This document shows, piece after piece, positions 10,773-20,125 of a DNA stretch of 64,000 nt. The stretch's first letter is position 1, and each line of letters starts with the position of its first letter. This DNA is from Vibrio tapetis subsp. tapetis (GTDB lineage Bacteria > Pseudomonadota > Gammaproteobacteria > Enterobacterales > Vibrionaceae): the NCBI RefSeq assembly GCF_900233005.1, contig NZ_LT960612.1:186001-250000 (forward strand), in the 5' to 3' direction. A program made the translations under genes and the position numbers. Below the pieces are notes generated by a model. That model saw nothing but the letters and a program-made list of their open reading frames with translations. It was not told the DNA's origin and made no database searches.

Positions 10773-10809
10773 AAAAAAGAGCAACGCAGTTTCTGTGTTG
10801 CTCTTTTTT
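10773..10809 (+). terminator. Rho-independent terminator after the betaine locus
   Basis: A 12-bp stem (AGAGCAACGCAG paired with CTGTGTTGCTCT, one G-U pair) is closed by a short loop and flanked by A-rich sequence on the left and a run of T on the right. It follows the transporter stop by about 40 bp. The A/T tracts on both sides allow it to work in both directions. Confidence 0.8.
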
Positions 10810-11016
10810 ACAATATTGAAGTTTGGCGGAGGCCTAAAAGCCTTGAGCCCAAAGATCAGATACTGCTCGCCTGTTTTGTCGGCTAGTAATTTCATAGTAG
10901 ATCACGTAACACTGATTTCTATTCATCTAGTTTATCATACCAATCAGTTATGCGTACTACCGACCGTATAAAATTTAGCAATGTCATTACGTTGTTGGTA
11001 GTATGTCTCCACCATT

Positions 11017-11035
11017 GTTGATGGTTATCATTATC
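11017..11035. promoter_or_regulatory. Fur-box-like site upstream of the glyoxalase-like gene
   Basis: Read on the minus strand the site is GATAATGATAACCATCAAC, which matches the 19-bp Fur consensus GATAATGATAATCATTATC at 16 of 19 positions. It lies about 75-90 bp before the glyoxalase-like start at 11108. The remaining sequence from 10810 to 11107 contains no gene that I can support. Confidence 0.45.
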
Positions 11036-11107
11036 ATTTACTACTAAATATTCGATTCCACAAAGCGTTTCACACTATTGTCCTTCATCCAGTTGAGAAA
11101 ACGGTCT

Positions 11108-11473
11108 ATGAGAAACTTAGAAACTGTAGAAATAAAATCGTTCGTGCCCGCTAAAAACTTTGAGCTTTCTAAGCGTTTTTATCAAAGGATTGGGTTTCAA
11201 ATGGCGTCAGAATTTGATGGCATTGCCTATTTTAAATCCGGAGTATGCTCTTTTTTACTGCAAGATTTTTATTCGCCGCTTCATTGCAACAATTCGATGA
11301 TGCACCTGCTGGTTGAAGATGCACAAAGCTGGCATGAGCATGTGTTGTCGCTGAATCTTGTTGAAGAATTTGGCGCGCAAATTTCAGAGTTGGTCAATCA
11401 ACCTTGGGGTATGCTTGAATTCTGCCTAACCGACCCTAGTGGCGTATTGTGGCGAATAGCGGAAAACAAATAG
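11108..11473 (+). CDS. Glyoxalase/bleomycin-resistance superfamily protein
   Basis: A 121-residue VOC-fold protein with the usual opening (VEIKSFVPAKNFELSKRFYQ, then RIGF) and the closing motif CLTDPSGVLWRIAE. The ATG at 11108 is preferred to the TTG at 11078, because a purine-rich GAGAAAACGG lies just upstream and the VOC fold begins right after it. Metal-binding His/Glu positions cannot be assigned with certainty, so lyase, dioxygenase and drug-binding roles remain open. It is a single-gene unit. A Fur-like site upstream suggests iron control. Confidence 0.75.
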   Translation: MRNLETVEIKSFVPAKNFELSKRFYQRIGFQMASEFDGIAYFKSGVCSFLLQDFYSPLHCNNSMMHLLVEDAQSWHEHVLSLNLVEEFGAQISELVNQPWGMLEFCLTDPSGVLWRIAENK

Positions 11474-11504
11474 ATTCACGGCTACGCAGCGGTTAACGGG
11501 TTTT

Positions 11505-12095
11505 CTATTCGTAAATATAGCGAAACGTTAGATTTAATCTCGCGGATTTCTCGATCTTAGTTTTCGGCACTGTATGCTGCCAATGGGTCTGCATCTCACC
11601 TGCCATTATCAATAAACTTCCTGGAGATAACTCAAAGGTAAGTTTTTGCTTAGTGTGACGATGCTTAACGAGAAATCGGCGTGTTTCACCAAAACTCAGC
11701 GAAGCAATCACGGGGTTGGTGCCTAGTTCAGGCTCGTTATCGCTATGCCATCCATTAGAGTCGCTCCCATTGCGATAAAGGTTGGCTAATACGGAGTTGA
11801 ACCTAGAGCCTGAAACTTGCTCACAACGATGTTTTAAATCGAGTAACAAAGGCGACCATTCGTTTGCTTCCATCAATATATTAGAGTAGCAATAATCACG
11901 CTCGCCATACCAAGCCTGTAATCGTGGGATTGGCATGGTTTTTCCAAATAGCGTGATATTGTCATTTCGCCACTTTATTTGCGTCTCTAGTTGGTAAAAT
12001 AGTTCGCTCGCCTCTTCCTGACTAATGAAATTCGGCGCCCAATATAGGGAAGCGTTTTGCAACTCATGCCAAACATTCGACTCAAGGTGTGCCAT
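11505..12095 (-). CDS. AlkB-like 2-oxoglutarate/Fe(II) dioxygenase
   Basis: A 196-residue protein with the AlkB iron-binding pattern: H and D in NGWHSDNEPELG (near residue 113) and a distal His in THWQHTVPKT, followed by the 2-oxoglutarate-binding Arg pair in RLNLTFR. The length and the NLYRNGSDSNGWHSD context resemble AlkB homologues of the ABH2/3 type that repair alkylated DNA or RNA by oxidative demethylation. It is a cytosolic enzyme. It is encoded after, and in the same direction as, the large dehydrogenase gene, with 60 bp between them; a shared transcript is possible. Confidence 0.85.
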   Translation of the reverse strand: MAHLESNVWHELQNASLYWAPNFISQEEASELFYQLETQIKWRNDNITLFGKTMPIPRLQAWYGERDYCYSNILMEANEWSPLLLDLKHRCEQVSGSRFNSVLANLYRNGSDSNGWHSDNEPELGTNPVIASLSFGETRRFLVKHRHTKQKLTFELSPGSLLIMAGEMQTHWQHTVPKTKIEKSARLNLTFRYIYE

Positions 12096-12155
12096 TTGCT
12101 TCCCTACAATTTCTATTTATCTGAGTTTAAAACTCACCATACTCCAATATAGCCT

Positions 12156-14990
12156 CTACGCACTGACCTTATCAACCAAATACAAAATCGAGCGATACTC
12201 TATGCCGCTGTGTTGTGACAAGCCAATTTCGCAAGTCCGACTGTTGGAGTACCCTTCAATACAGGCCTCCGGTACTTGAGATTTTAAAGGCGCAAGTGCC
12301 GATGCGTTTAACTCTGGTGTGGTAAACCCTTTGTCACCTGCGAAACCACAACACATGATGTCCTCTGGGATCACCACTTGTTCTGCGCAACTTTCCGTCA
12401 CCCTTTGCATGATAGAGGCTAAGCCATTTCGGCGAGAAGTACAGGTAATGTGTAACATAACGGGTTCGGGCTGTTTCTTGATTTTCAATCGTGGCATCGC
12501 AAATTCTGCAACAAACTGAAACGGTTCATACACCGATATCTTTTTGGTGAGCGTTTCCTTAGTTAAACTTGCACACGGGCTGGTATCCATGAGTACCGGA
12601 TATTTTCCCTCCTCTGTTGCTTGCCAAAGTGCTTCTTCAAGTTGTTGTGCTTTGCTTTGTGCGGTTTCCACAAAACCTTTGCTCTTATACGGCATACCAC
12701 AACATTGGCTGTTGAGATCTTCCGGCATAATAATATCGTAACCGGCCTTTGCAAGTAGTGACACCGTCACATCAACCAAAGGTCGTGAGTCTTGCGCGTT
12801 TTGCTCTGTGCCCATGTTACGTGATGCACAGCTAGGAAAATAAACGACTTTATCCTTCCTAACCGATTTAATTTTAAGATTATTCAGCGTTGGCAAGGTT
12901 CCTGCGGATAACGGCATGTTAGGCGTCCACAAAGGAATGGAATTACCCGATAACTTTCGCGCAGCGCCCGTTACTGCGGTCATATTCTTAGTCCCCATCA
13001 CCGAGTGCATCGCATTCGCTGCGCTTAACCCAACACGAGTCGCAGCAGTAATGCCGTCAAAGTGTTTGGCCGTCCAACTTGCAATACGCTTCGCTGTTGG
13101 TGAATGTGCTTGACGTAATTTTCGCATCAAATCACCGGTATTGATCCCCACCGGGCAGCGATCGGCGCATAACCCTGTTGCAGCACAAGTGTCGATTCCG
13201 TAATACTGGTACGATTTTTCCATTTCTGCTAACCGAACAGGGTCTTCTTGTGTTCGACGTAAACGACTGATCTCACGATAGATGCTGTTGCGTTGCCTAG
13301 GCGTTAGCGACAGGTTTCTCGATGGGCACACCGGTTCACAAAAGCCGCACTCGATACATTTATCTATTAGCTCGTCTGCGGCAGGCATCGATTTTAGATC
13401 TTTAATATGAGATTGAGTATCGTCATTGAGAATGACACCAGGATTTAAGATACCTGTCTTATCAAAGATACGCTTAATTGACTGCATAAGCGCGTAACCT
13501 TCAGCGCCCCACTCTAACTCTACAAAGGGTGCCATGTTACGGCCTGTACCATGCTCTGCTTTGAGTGACCCTTGATAATCGACGGCAACTAACTGCGCAA
13601 CCGCATCCATGAAATCACTGTAGCGACTGACTTCTTTTTCGGTATCAAATGCTTGGGTAAACACAAAGTGTAAATTTCCAGCCAAAGCATGACCAATGAT
13701 TATCGCTTCATGGTAATCAAACTGGATAAACAACTCTTGCAACTCTCGTACGGCGGGAGCCAGTTTTTCAATAGGGAATGCCACATCTTCGATGATCACG
13801 GTTGTTCCAGTTTCGCGTACTGCTCCGACTGCCGGGAATAAACCTTTACGAATCGCCCATAGTTGCTCACATATCTTTGCATCGCGGCTAAAGTCTATTT
13901 GCTCAATTGGACAATACGGAGCGATAAGCGCCAGAGATTCATCAATTTGAGCCTGTAAATCTGCTTCGTTTTCTGCGTGTAACTCAATCAGTAATGCCGC
14001 TGCTTCTTGGTTGCCTTCTGCCCCAAGTTTTGCAATGAATTCCGGCATTCCGGGTTTATCTGCTACCGATGCTAACGAACGACTGTCCATCAATTCTACG
14101 GCAGCAACCCCTGTTTTACTGAGTTCACTTACAGCCAAGCAGGTGCTTTCTATATCAGCAAATACAAACAAACCTGATGCTTTGTAAACATGGTCAATAA
14201 CGGTGTTGTAGGTAATATCAGCAATGAAACCAAGCGTGCCTTCTGAACCAATAAGGAGATGCTGCAAAATGTCGATGGATGATTCGAAGTCTACGAGAGC
14301 GTTGAGGCTATAACCTGTGGTATTTTTTAATCGATATTTATGACGAATCTTATCTGCAAGATCGGGATTACTCCGACAGCTTTTCGCCAACAAAACCAAA
14401 TCGTTAAGCATGTCACCATGGCTGGATTCAAAAGCCGTAATACTTTGCTTATCAAGCGTGTCTAATACCGTGCCATCAGCAAATACAACCGTCATCCCCG
14501 CTAAGGTCTGATAACTATTTTGCGCCGTACCACAACACATGCCTGACGCATTATTCGCAGCGATGCCCCCGACTTTACATGTGTTAATCGAAGCGGGATC
14601 GGGGCCAATTTTTCGGCCATACGGGGCAAGGTATTTATTGGCATCAGCCCCTATTACACCGGGTTGTAACCAAACCTGCTCTCCGCCATTCAGTATTTTG
14701 TGATTTCGCCAATTCGTCGTGAGGGTAATGAGAACGGAATCAGACAGCGCTTGACCAGACAGGCTAGTGCCAGCTGCACGAAAGGTTACAGGGATATTGA
14801 GTTGATGACACGATTGTAAGGTGTAGATCACCTCGTCGATGTTATCGAGTTGAACCACCAGCTTAGGTACTAATCGGTAAAAACTAGCGTCAGTACCATA
14901 AGCTAAGGTAAGCGTTGGATCGGTGATGATGCGTTGTTTGGCAACGCGAACTTCCAATGTTTCTATCAAGGTAGAGTAAGGTAATTGCAT
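12156..14990 (-). CDS. FAD/Fe-S D-lactate dehydrogenase, Dld-II type (GlcD-GlpC fusion)
   Basis: A 944-residue fusion. The N-terminal half is a FAD_binding_4 / FAD-oxidase domain (TFRAAGTSLSGQALSD; IGPDPASINTCKVGGIAANN; GSEGTLGFIADI). Near residues 540-625 come two 4Fe-4S clusters (CIECGFCEPVCPS and CAATGLCADRCPVGI). The C-terminal part contains two cysteine-rich CCG domains (CCGMPYKSKG; CCGFAGDKG). This matches the respiratory D-lactate dehydrogenases of the Shewanella/Pseudomonas Dld-II type, which oxidise D-lactate to pyruvate and feed the quinone pool. D-2-hydroxyglutarate is an alternative substrate in related enzymes. No lactate permease or lldEFG genes lie nearby. Confidence 0.88.
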   Translation of the reverse strand: MQLPYSTLIETLEVRVAKQRIITDPTLTLAYGTDASFYRLVPKLVVQLDNIDEVIYTLQSCHQLNIPVTFRAAGTSLSGQALSDSVLITLTTNWRNHKILNGGEQVWLQPGVIGADANKYLAPYGRKIGPDPASINTCKVGGIAANNASGMCCGTAQNSYQTLAGMTVVFADGTVLDTLDKQSITAFESSHGDMLNDLVLLAKSCRSNPDLADKIRHKYRLKNTTGYSLNALVDFESSIDILQHLLIGSEGTLGFIADITYNTVIDHVYKASGLFVFADIESTCLAVSELSKTGVAAVELMDSRSLASVADKPGMPEFIAKLGAEGNQEAAALLIELHAENEADLQAQIDESLALIAPYCPIEQIDFSRDAKICEQLWAIRKGLFPAVGAVRETGTTVIIEDVAFPIEKLAPAVRELQELFIQFDYHEAIIIGHALAGNLHFVFTQAFDTEKEVSRYSDFMDAVAQLVAVDYQGSLKAEHGTGRNMAPFVELEWGAEGYALMQSIKRIFDKTGILNPGVILNDDTQSHIKDLKSMPAADELIDKCIECGFCEPVCPSRNLSLTPRQRNSIYREISRLRRTQEDPVRLAEMEKSYQYYGIDTCAATGLCADRCPVGINTGDLMRKLRQAHSPTAKRIASWTAKHFDGITAATRVGLSAANAMHSVMGTKNMTAVTGAARKLSGNSIPLWTPNMPLSAGTLPTLNNLKIKSVRKDKVVYFPSCASRNMGTEQNAQDSRPLVDVTVSLLAKAGYDIIMPEDLNSQCCGMPYKSKGFVETAQSKAQQLEEALWQATEEGKYPVLMDTSPCASLTKETLTKKISVYEPFQFVAEFAMPRLKIKKQPEPVMLHITCTSRRNGLASIMQRVTESCAEQVVIPEDIMCCGFAGDKGFTTPELNASALAPLKSQVPEACIEGYSNSRTCEIGLSQHSGIEYRSILYLVDKVSA

Positions 14991-15131
14991 GATTGTCTTC
15001 CAGCTTCATGAATTTCACCTAGGCATATTGTTATTCATATGTAGCCTAGTTGTTATTACCTTATTCTATCCTGCGTCCTTTATTAGATATATAGCTCTCA
15101 ATTCACATGTTTGTTGCAAAAAGAATCACAA

Positions 15132-15896
15132 TTAAGCGTTCGCCTCGAACCAATCCAGTTTGCTGTGCAGCTTAGTCACCTCACCAACCACGATTAAAGA
15201 CGGGCTAATCGCTTGTTGTGCTGTTTTCGCTAACTCTGCAAGCGTGCAAGTAAACACTTTTTGAGAAGCCGTTGTACCTTGTTGAATAATGGCACATGGC
15301 ATGTCTGATTTTAGGCCGTTTTCGAGTAGCTTCTCAGTAATATGGCCAGATTGTTTCAAGCCCATGTAGAATACCAAGGTATTATTGGGCTGAGCCAAAG
15401 AAGACCATTGAATATCTTGACCATCTTTTTGTAGATGCCCGGTAATAAACTGAACACTTTGAGCGTGATCCCGATGAGTCAGTGGAATGCCAGCATACGC
15501 CGTTGCACCTGCTGCAGCAGTGATACCCGGGACAACTTCAAACGACAGATTGTTTTCAGCCAAGGTTTCTAGCTCTTCCCCACCTCGACCAAAAATAAAC
15601 GAATCACCGCCTTTAAGACGTACCACACTTTTACCTTCATTCGCCTTATCCACCAAAATTTGATTGATCTGGCCTTGAGGCACGCAGTGATGGTCAAGTT
15701 TTTTACCGACATAAATCAACTCTGCGTTATCGTTGGCGAGCGCAATAATCTCTTTCGAAACTAAGCGGTCGTATACCACGACATCGGCGTTTTTAAGAAC
15801 GCGATATCCTTTCATCGTCAAAAGATCAGGATCGCCCGGTCCTGCACCAACAAGAGAAACAAAACCGCGTTTACAAGATGTGTGATCGGTAGTCAT
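15132..15896 (-). CDS. cobA: Uroporphyrinogen-III C-methyltransferase
   Basis: A 254-residue SAM-dependent SUMT. Visible motifs are the N-terminal VSLVGAGPGDPDLLTMKG, VRLKGGDSFIFGRGGEE and the VVPGITAAAGATAYAGIPLT region. The enzyme methylates uroporphyrinogen III to precorrin-2, the first committed step toward siroheme. It lacks the CysG dehydrogenase/chelatase part, so those steps must be encoded elsewhere. It is the last gene of the nirBD-nirC-cobA group, where it supplies siroheme for NirB. Confidence 0.95.
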   Translation of the reverse strand: MTTDHTSCKRGFVSLVGAGPGDPDLLTMKGYRVLKNADVVVYDRLVSKEIIALANDNAELIYVGKKLDHHCVPQGQINQILVDKANEGKSVVRLKGGDSFIFGRGGEELETLAENNLSFEVVPGITAAAGATAYAGIPLTHRDHAQSVQFITGHLQKDGQDIQWSSLAQPNNTLVFYMGLKQSGHITEKLLENGLKSDMPCAIIQQGTTASQKVFTCTLAELAKTAQQAISPSLIVVGEVTKLHSKLDWFEANA

Positions 15897-16036
15897 AGAA
15901 GTGCCTAACAGTTCAAATTTGGGTATAAAGAGTAAAACTCAGCGAGGATATCTCTAAACTATGCTTATAGAAACAAAGAGCTTAAAAACAAATTGAATTC
16001 GTACTTTTTATAACCAAGTTATTAAATTCACAAACA

Positions 16037-16068
16037 AATTGGCCTCACCTATAAAGATGAGGCCAATT
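16037..16068 (-). terminator. Stem-loop between nirC and cobA
   Basis: A perfect 11-bp inverted repeat (AATTGGCCTCA / TGAGGCCAATT) with a 10-nt loop lies directly after the nirC stop and is followed on the minus strand by a T-rich stretch. It probably partly terminates or stabilises the nir transcript before cobA. Confidence 0.6.
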
Positions 16069-16072
16069 CTAA

Positions 16073-16924
16073 TTAAGACTGAGTGCGCAGTGCTGGCTCA
16101 GATTTATCTGCTGTTTCGTTACCTAGTGACGGTGCTGTTTTTGCATGCGTTAGGTAAAGAGGAATACAAGTAAACACCAAACCACCCACGATGTTACCTA
16201 GAATGGTTGGGATAAGGTTGAAGTTCAACCAAGTCGCGATGCCAAAATCCGCACCCAAAATCATGCCCAATGGGAATAGGAACATGTTTACTACTGTGTG
16301 CTCAAATACCAAGGCGAAGAAGATGAAGATTGGTAGCCACATTGCTGCAATTTTGCCAGCGACTGAACGTGCCGTCATATTACCGATAACACCAAGACAT
16401 ACCATCAAGTTACAGAAAATACCGCGAACAAAACAAGTGATCCAGCCATCAGCGCCCAGATTTTCAAAACCCACAGTACGAGCAGTCGAAACCGCAATGA
16501 ACTTTTGTGCCACTGCATTTGGATCAATAGAGAAGTTGTTCGTCAACGAAATAGCGACTAGGAAAGCCACAATCAAAGAACCAATAAGGTTACCCAGACC
16601 AACAAGACCCCAACAACGTAAAATACGCCCCCAAGTGATGCCCGGACGGTTATCAAATTTAGCCAACGGCGCCAGACCAAATACACCGGTGACTAAGTCG
16701 TAACCCATTAGGCTAAGAATACAAAAGCCAACTGGGAACACAAGAGCGCCCACAATGCCGATGCCAGTTTGAACAATCGTCGTGATTGCTACAACAACCG
16801 CCAGCGACAAAATGATACCCGCCATTGTTCCGCGGATCAGTAGATCACGAGTACTGGTTTTGGTTTTGGCTTCACCAACGTCGATCATCGTTTGAACAAA
16901 TTCAGCAGGTTTTAAAGCAGACAT
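16073..16924 (-). CDS. nirC: Nitrite transporter of the formate/nitrite (FNT) family
   Basis: A 283-residue membrane protein with six predicted helices and FNT-family hallmarks (NLMVCLGVIG near the substrate gate; FEHTVVNMFLFPLG with the conserved central-pore region). The start is set at the ATG at 16924, which has AAGGA at the right distance; the TTG at 16942 would add MYKDTL upstream of that site. FNT channels move nitrite or formate across the inner membrane. The position between nirD and cobA indicates nitrite import for the NADH-nitrite reductase. A long inverted repeat separates it from nirD. Confidence 0.92.
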   Translation of the reverse strand: MSALKPAEFVQTMIDVGEAKTKTSTRDLLIRGTMAGIILSLAVVVAITTIVQTGIGIVGALVFPVGFCILSLMGYDLVTGVFGLAPLAKFDNRPGITWGRILRCWGLVGLGNLIGSLIVAFLVAISLTNNFSIDPNAVAQKFIAVSTARTVGFENLGADGWITCFVRGIFCNLMVCLGVIGNMTARSVAGKIAAMWLPIFIFFALVFEHTVVNMFLFPLGMILGADFGIATWLNFNLIPTILGNIVGGLVFTCIPLYLTHAKTAPSLGNETADKSEPALRTQS

Positions 16925-17025
16925 AAGTGTGTCCTTATACAAAAGTTAAAATTAAAAGTTGATAGGAAAAGGCTCCGAATAACGGATGTCGCATCCGAAA
17001 CCCTTGATCTATCAATTTTTTGAAA

Positions 17026-17109
17026 TGCTAAAAGCTAGGTACTAAAAGCTAAGTAAGAACTTAGAAACTTCGTCTTTCGTACTTCGCTTTTAGTACTTCG
17101 CTTTTAGCA
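17026..17109. repeat. Long imperfect inverted repeat in the nirD-nirC intergenic region
   Basis: Two arms of 32 bp (17026-17057 and 17078-17109) are inverted copies with about five differences. Each arm contains two tandem units of about 16 bp with the core GCTAAAAGC. As RNA it would fold into a long hairpin inside the nir transcript. It resembles the palindromic intergenic repeats scattered in Vibrio genomes, but I could not check copy number. Confidence 0.7.
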
Positions 17110-17116
17110 CTTCACA

Positions 17117-17455
17117 TCAAACACTTAACTCTACCGTGCCTTTTTGAACGCGAGCTTTGTATGCTTTCACATTAAAAAGCTCGTCTTCCATGCACTGGCC
17201 TGTTTTCAAATTGAAGCGTTGCTTCTTAAGTGGGCTTGCAACCCAAAGCTCGTCTTTGTGCTGGCAAATCAGACCACGCGACAACACATTGGACTGTGCG
17301 AATGGGTCGGTATTGCTGATTGCAAACACTTCTTCAGCGTCTGTTGGGCGGAAGATAGCCACTTGCTCACCATTGAACAAAGCGCAAACTCCAGTGCCAG
17401 GAACGATGTTTGCGATATCACAAATTGATTGAAATGCTGCTTTACCGTTTGCCAT
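17117..17455 (-). CDS. nirD: Nitrite reductase (NADH) small subunit
   Basis: A 112-residue Rieske-like NirD protein (ALFNGEQVAIFRPTDAEEVF; GLICQHKDELWVASPLKKQR; FNLKTGQCMEDE). As in other NirD proteins the fold is Rieske-like but the canonical CxH and CxxH pairs of a 2Fe-2S cluster are not both present. It is the partner of NirB in cytosolic nitrite reduction to ammonium. It starts 2 bp after the nirB stop, so translation is tightly coupled. Confidence 0.95.
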   Translation of the reverse strand: MANGKAAFQSICDIANIVPGTGVCALFNGEQVAIFRPTDAEEVFAISNTDPFAQSNVLSRGLICQHKDELWVASPLKKQRFNLKTGQCMEDELFNVKAYKARVQKGTVELSV

Positions 17456-17457
17456 GA

Positions 17458-20031
17458 TTAAACCTCCGCTACCGTGTCAGTAAGAGCAACATGAAGAATG
17501 TCGCCTTTTGCTTCAGGATATTTTTCTGTGTAAGTCGCTGGGCGATGTTGCTCGCGAGCTTCAACAAACTGTACGTTGCTATCACGCTCATCCGAGTTAA
17601 TGAAATGCGAGAAGCGCGTTAACTGAGCTTCATCATTAATCGTATTGGTCCACTCACAAGTGAAGTTACCAACCAGTGCGGCAACATCTGCTTCAAGCTG
17701 ATCATTAAGACCTAACTTGTTATCAACAATGACTTCACGCAGGTAATCAACGCCACCTTCAAGGTTATCCATCCATACTGATGTACGTTGTAGTGGTGCT
17801 GCAGTGCGGATGTAGAACATCATGAAACGGTCGATGTATTTGATCAGCGTTTCTTGGTCTAGGTCGGTAGCTAATAAATCAGCGTGACGCGGCTTCATAC
17901 CACCGTTACCACATACGTACATGTTCCAACCCGCATCAGTTGCGATGATGCCAAGATCTTTACCTTGCGCTTCCGCACACTCACGAGTACAACCTGACAC
18001 ACCAAATTTCATCTTATGAGGGGTACGAATGCCTTTGTAGCGGTTTTCGATCAGCACACCAAGGCCAACAGAATCTTGCACACCGTAACGACACCAAGTA
18101 GAACCTACACAGGTTTTCGCCATACGAAGCGCTTTCGCGTACGCTTGACCCGTCTCGTAACCTGCGCCAATCAGTTTTTTCCAAATCGCTGGCAAATCGT
18201 CTTTTTGAGCACCAAACAAACCAATACGCTGTGCGCCCGTGATCTTGGTGTATAAGTTGTACTCAGCCGCTACGTCTGCTAGCACACTCAGCGCTTGTGG
18301 TGTCACTTCACCACCCGCCATACGTGGGATAACTGAATAAGTGCCGTCTTTTTGAATGTTCCCAAGGAAGTTGTCATTAGTATCGTGCAGCTTCACCAAC
18401 TCAGGTTTTAGGATGTGCTCACCCCAGCAAGACGCTAAGATAGAACCTGCAAGTGGTTTACACACTTCACAACCGTAACCTTTACCGTATTTCTCTAACA
18501 GCTCATCGAATGTTTTGATTTCTTCAATGCGGATCAGGTGGAAAAGCTCTTGGCGAGAATAAGCGAAGTGCTCACACACATCGTTTTTCACTTCTACACC
18601 CGATTTCGCTAGTTCAGCGTTAAGAACCGAAGTCACCAGTGGAATACAACCACCACAACCTGTACCCGCACCAGTGACTGCCTTGATGTCACCTAATGTA
18701 TGGTGACCGTCAGCAACCGCTTGAGCGATCTTGCCTTTAGTGACATCAAAACAAGAACAAATCACCGCGCTTTCAGGAAGCGAGTCTGCACCTAATGATG
18801 GTTTTTCTGCACCAGCGTGAGCAGGAAGGATCAACGTGTCTGGGTGTTTTGGTAGTTCAATGTTGTTTAACTTAAGCTGTAGCAAGTCGCCGTAATCAGA
18901 GGTGTCACCGACCATTACAGCACCAAGCAATTGTTTACCGTCTTCAGAAACGATAATGCGCTTATACACTTCGTCTTCTTCGTTTTGGTAAACGTAGCTC
19001 TTACAACCAGGAGTACGACCATTTGCATCGCCGATGCTGCCTACTTTAACGCCAAGCAATTTCAGCTTCGCGCTCATGTCTGCACCTTCAAATTCGCTTT
19101 CGTTACCAACTAAGTGATCAACAGCCACCGTTGCCATTTTATAACCTGGAGCAACCAAGCCGTAGAAGGTACGGTTCCATGAAGCACACTCGCCAATCGC
19201 GTAGATGTTTTCATCGGTTGTTTGACAATGGTTATTCACCTCGATACCACCACGAGGGGCAATACCTAAGCCCATTTGACGAGCCAGTTTGTCTTGTGGG
19301 CGAATACCTGCAGAGAATACGATAAAGTCAGTTTCTAGCTCAGTACCGTCGGCAAAACGCATCACGTTACGTGCTTCGTTTCCTTCTGCGACAATTTCTA
19401 ATGTGTTTTTACTGGTGTGGACTTGAACGCCCATACGCTCAATTTTGTTACGGAGTTGAAGGCCGCCTTGTTGATCAAGTTGCTCTGCCATCAACACTGG
19501 GGCAAATTCAACAACGTGGGTTGTTACCCCTAATGCTTTTAGTGCACCAGCCGCTTCCAAACCAAGTAAACCACCACCAATAACGACGCCGCTTTTACTT
19601 TTCTTCGCAGTTGCTTCAATCGCTTTAAGGTCTTCAATGGTACGGTATACAAAGCAGTCTTTGCTTTCGTTGCCCTTAATTGGCGGTACGAACGGGAATG
19701 AACCTGTAGCCAGAATCAGTTTATCGTATTGAATCTCGCGGCCAGTACTTGAATAAACCGTTTGGCGTTCGCGGTTGATATTAATGGCACGCTCACCAAT
19801 TAATACGTTAATACCGTGTTTTTGATAGAACCCTTCTTTAACAAGAGAAAGTTCGTCGGCGGTGTGATGAGAAAAGTAAGACGATAGGTGAACCCTGTCG
19901 TACGCCACTCTTGGTTCCTCACAAAAAACAGTGATGTCCAAGGTTTCGGCATCTGTTTTTTCAACCAGATCTTCGATATAGCGATGACCTACCATGCCAT
20001 TACCGATGATGACTAACTTCATCTTGCTCAT
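17458..20031 (-). CDS. nirB: Nitrite reductase (NADH) large subunit
   Basis: An 857-residue enzyme. It has an N-terminal FAD/NADH domain (LVIIGNGMVGHRYIEDL; VVIGGGLLGLEAAGALKALG), a BFD-like 2Fe-2S domain near residues 420-480 (CSCFDVTKGKIAQAV, then GAGTGCGGCIP) and a C-terminal siroheme/4Fe-4S reductase domain (CVGSTWCRYG; GVSGCTRECAEAQGKDLG; MYVCGNGG). It reduces nitrite to ammonium with NADH in the cytosol. The length is normal. It leads the nirB-nirD-nirC-cobA group on the minus strand and has FNR and NarP-like sites upstream. Confidence 0.97.
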   Translation of the reverse strand: MSKMKLVIIGNGMVGHRYIEDLVEKTDAETLDITVFCEEPRVAYDRVHLSSYFSHHTADELSLVKEGFYQKHGINVLIGERAININRERQTVYSSTGREIQYDKLILATGSFPFVPPIKGNESKDCFVYRTIEDLKAIEATAKKSKSGVVIGGGLLGLEAAGALKALGVTTHVVEFAPVLMAEQLDQQGGLQLRNKIERMGVQVHTSKNTLEIVAEGNEARNVMRFADGTELETDFIVFSAGIRPQDKLARQMGLGIAPRGGIEVNNHCQTTDENIYAIGECASWNRTFYGLVAPGYKMATVAVDHLVGNESEFEGADMSAKLKLLGVKVGSIGDANGRTPGCKSYVYQNEEDEVYKRIIVSEDGKQLLGAVMVGDTSDYGDLLQLKLNNIELPKHPDTLILPAHAGAEKPSLGADSLPESAVICSCFDVTKGKIAQAVADGHHTLGDIKAVTGAGTGCGGCIPLVTSVLNAELAKSGVEVKNDVCEHFAYSRQELFHLIRIEEIKTFDELLEKYGKGYGCEVCKPLAGSILASCWGEHILKPELVKLHDTNDNFLGNIQKDGTYSVIPRMAGGEVTPQALSVLADVAAEYNLYTKITGAQRIGLFGAQKDDLPAIWKKLIGAGYETGQAYAKALRMAKTCVGSTWCRYGVQDSVGLGVLIENRYKGIRTPHKMKFGVSGCTRECAEAQGKDLGIIATDAGWNMYVCGNGGMKPRHADLLATDLDQETLIKYIDRFMMFYIRTAAPLQRTSVWMDNLEGGVDYLREVIVDNKLGLNDQLEADVAALVGNFTCEWTNTINDEAQLTRFSHFINSDERDSNVQFVEAREQHRPATYTEKYPEAKGDILHVALTDTVAEV

Positions 20032-20097
20032 AAACGATTCCTGTTAAATATGTGTTTTAATTTACAGAGATTGTCATTTATGAAAGAAAATTATTAA

Positions 20098-20111
20098 ATG
20101 ATGTAAATCAA
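20098..20111 (-). promoter_or_regulatory. FNR site of the nirB promoter
   Basis: Read on the minus strand the sequence is TTGATTTACATCAT, matching the FNR consensus TTGAT-N4-ATCAA at nine of ten positions. It is centred about 73 bp before the nirB start codon. If it occupies the class II position -41.5, transcription starts near 20063, leaving a leader of about 32 nt. Confidence 0.65.
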
Positions 20112-20125
20112 TTACAGAATCAAAC

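Noticed and set aside
16191..16703. 170-codon frame opposite nirC
   Set aside because: Antisense shadow of a strongly conserved transporter gene; composition follows the nirC codons.
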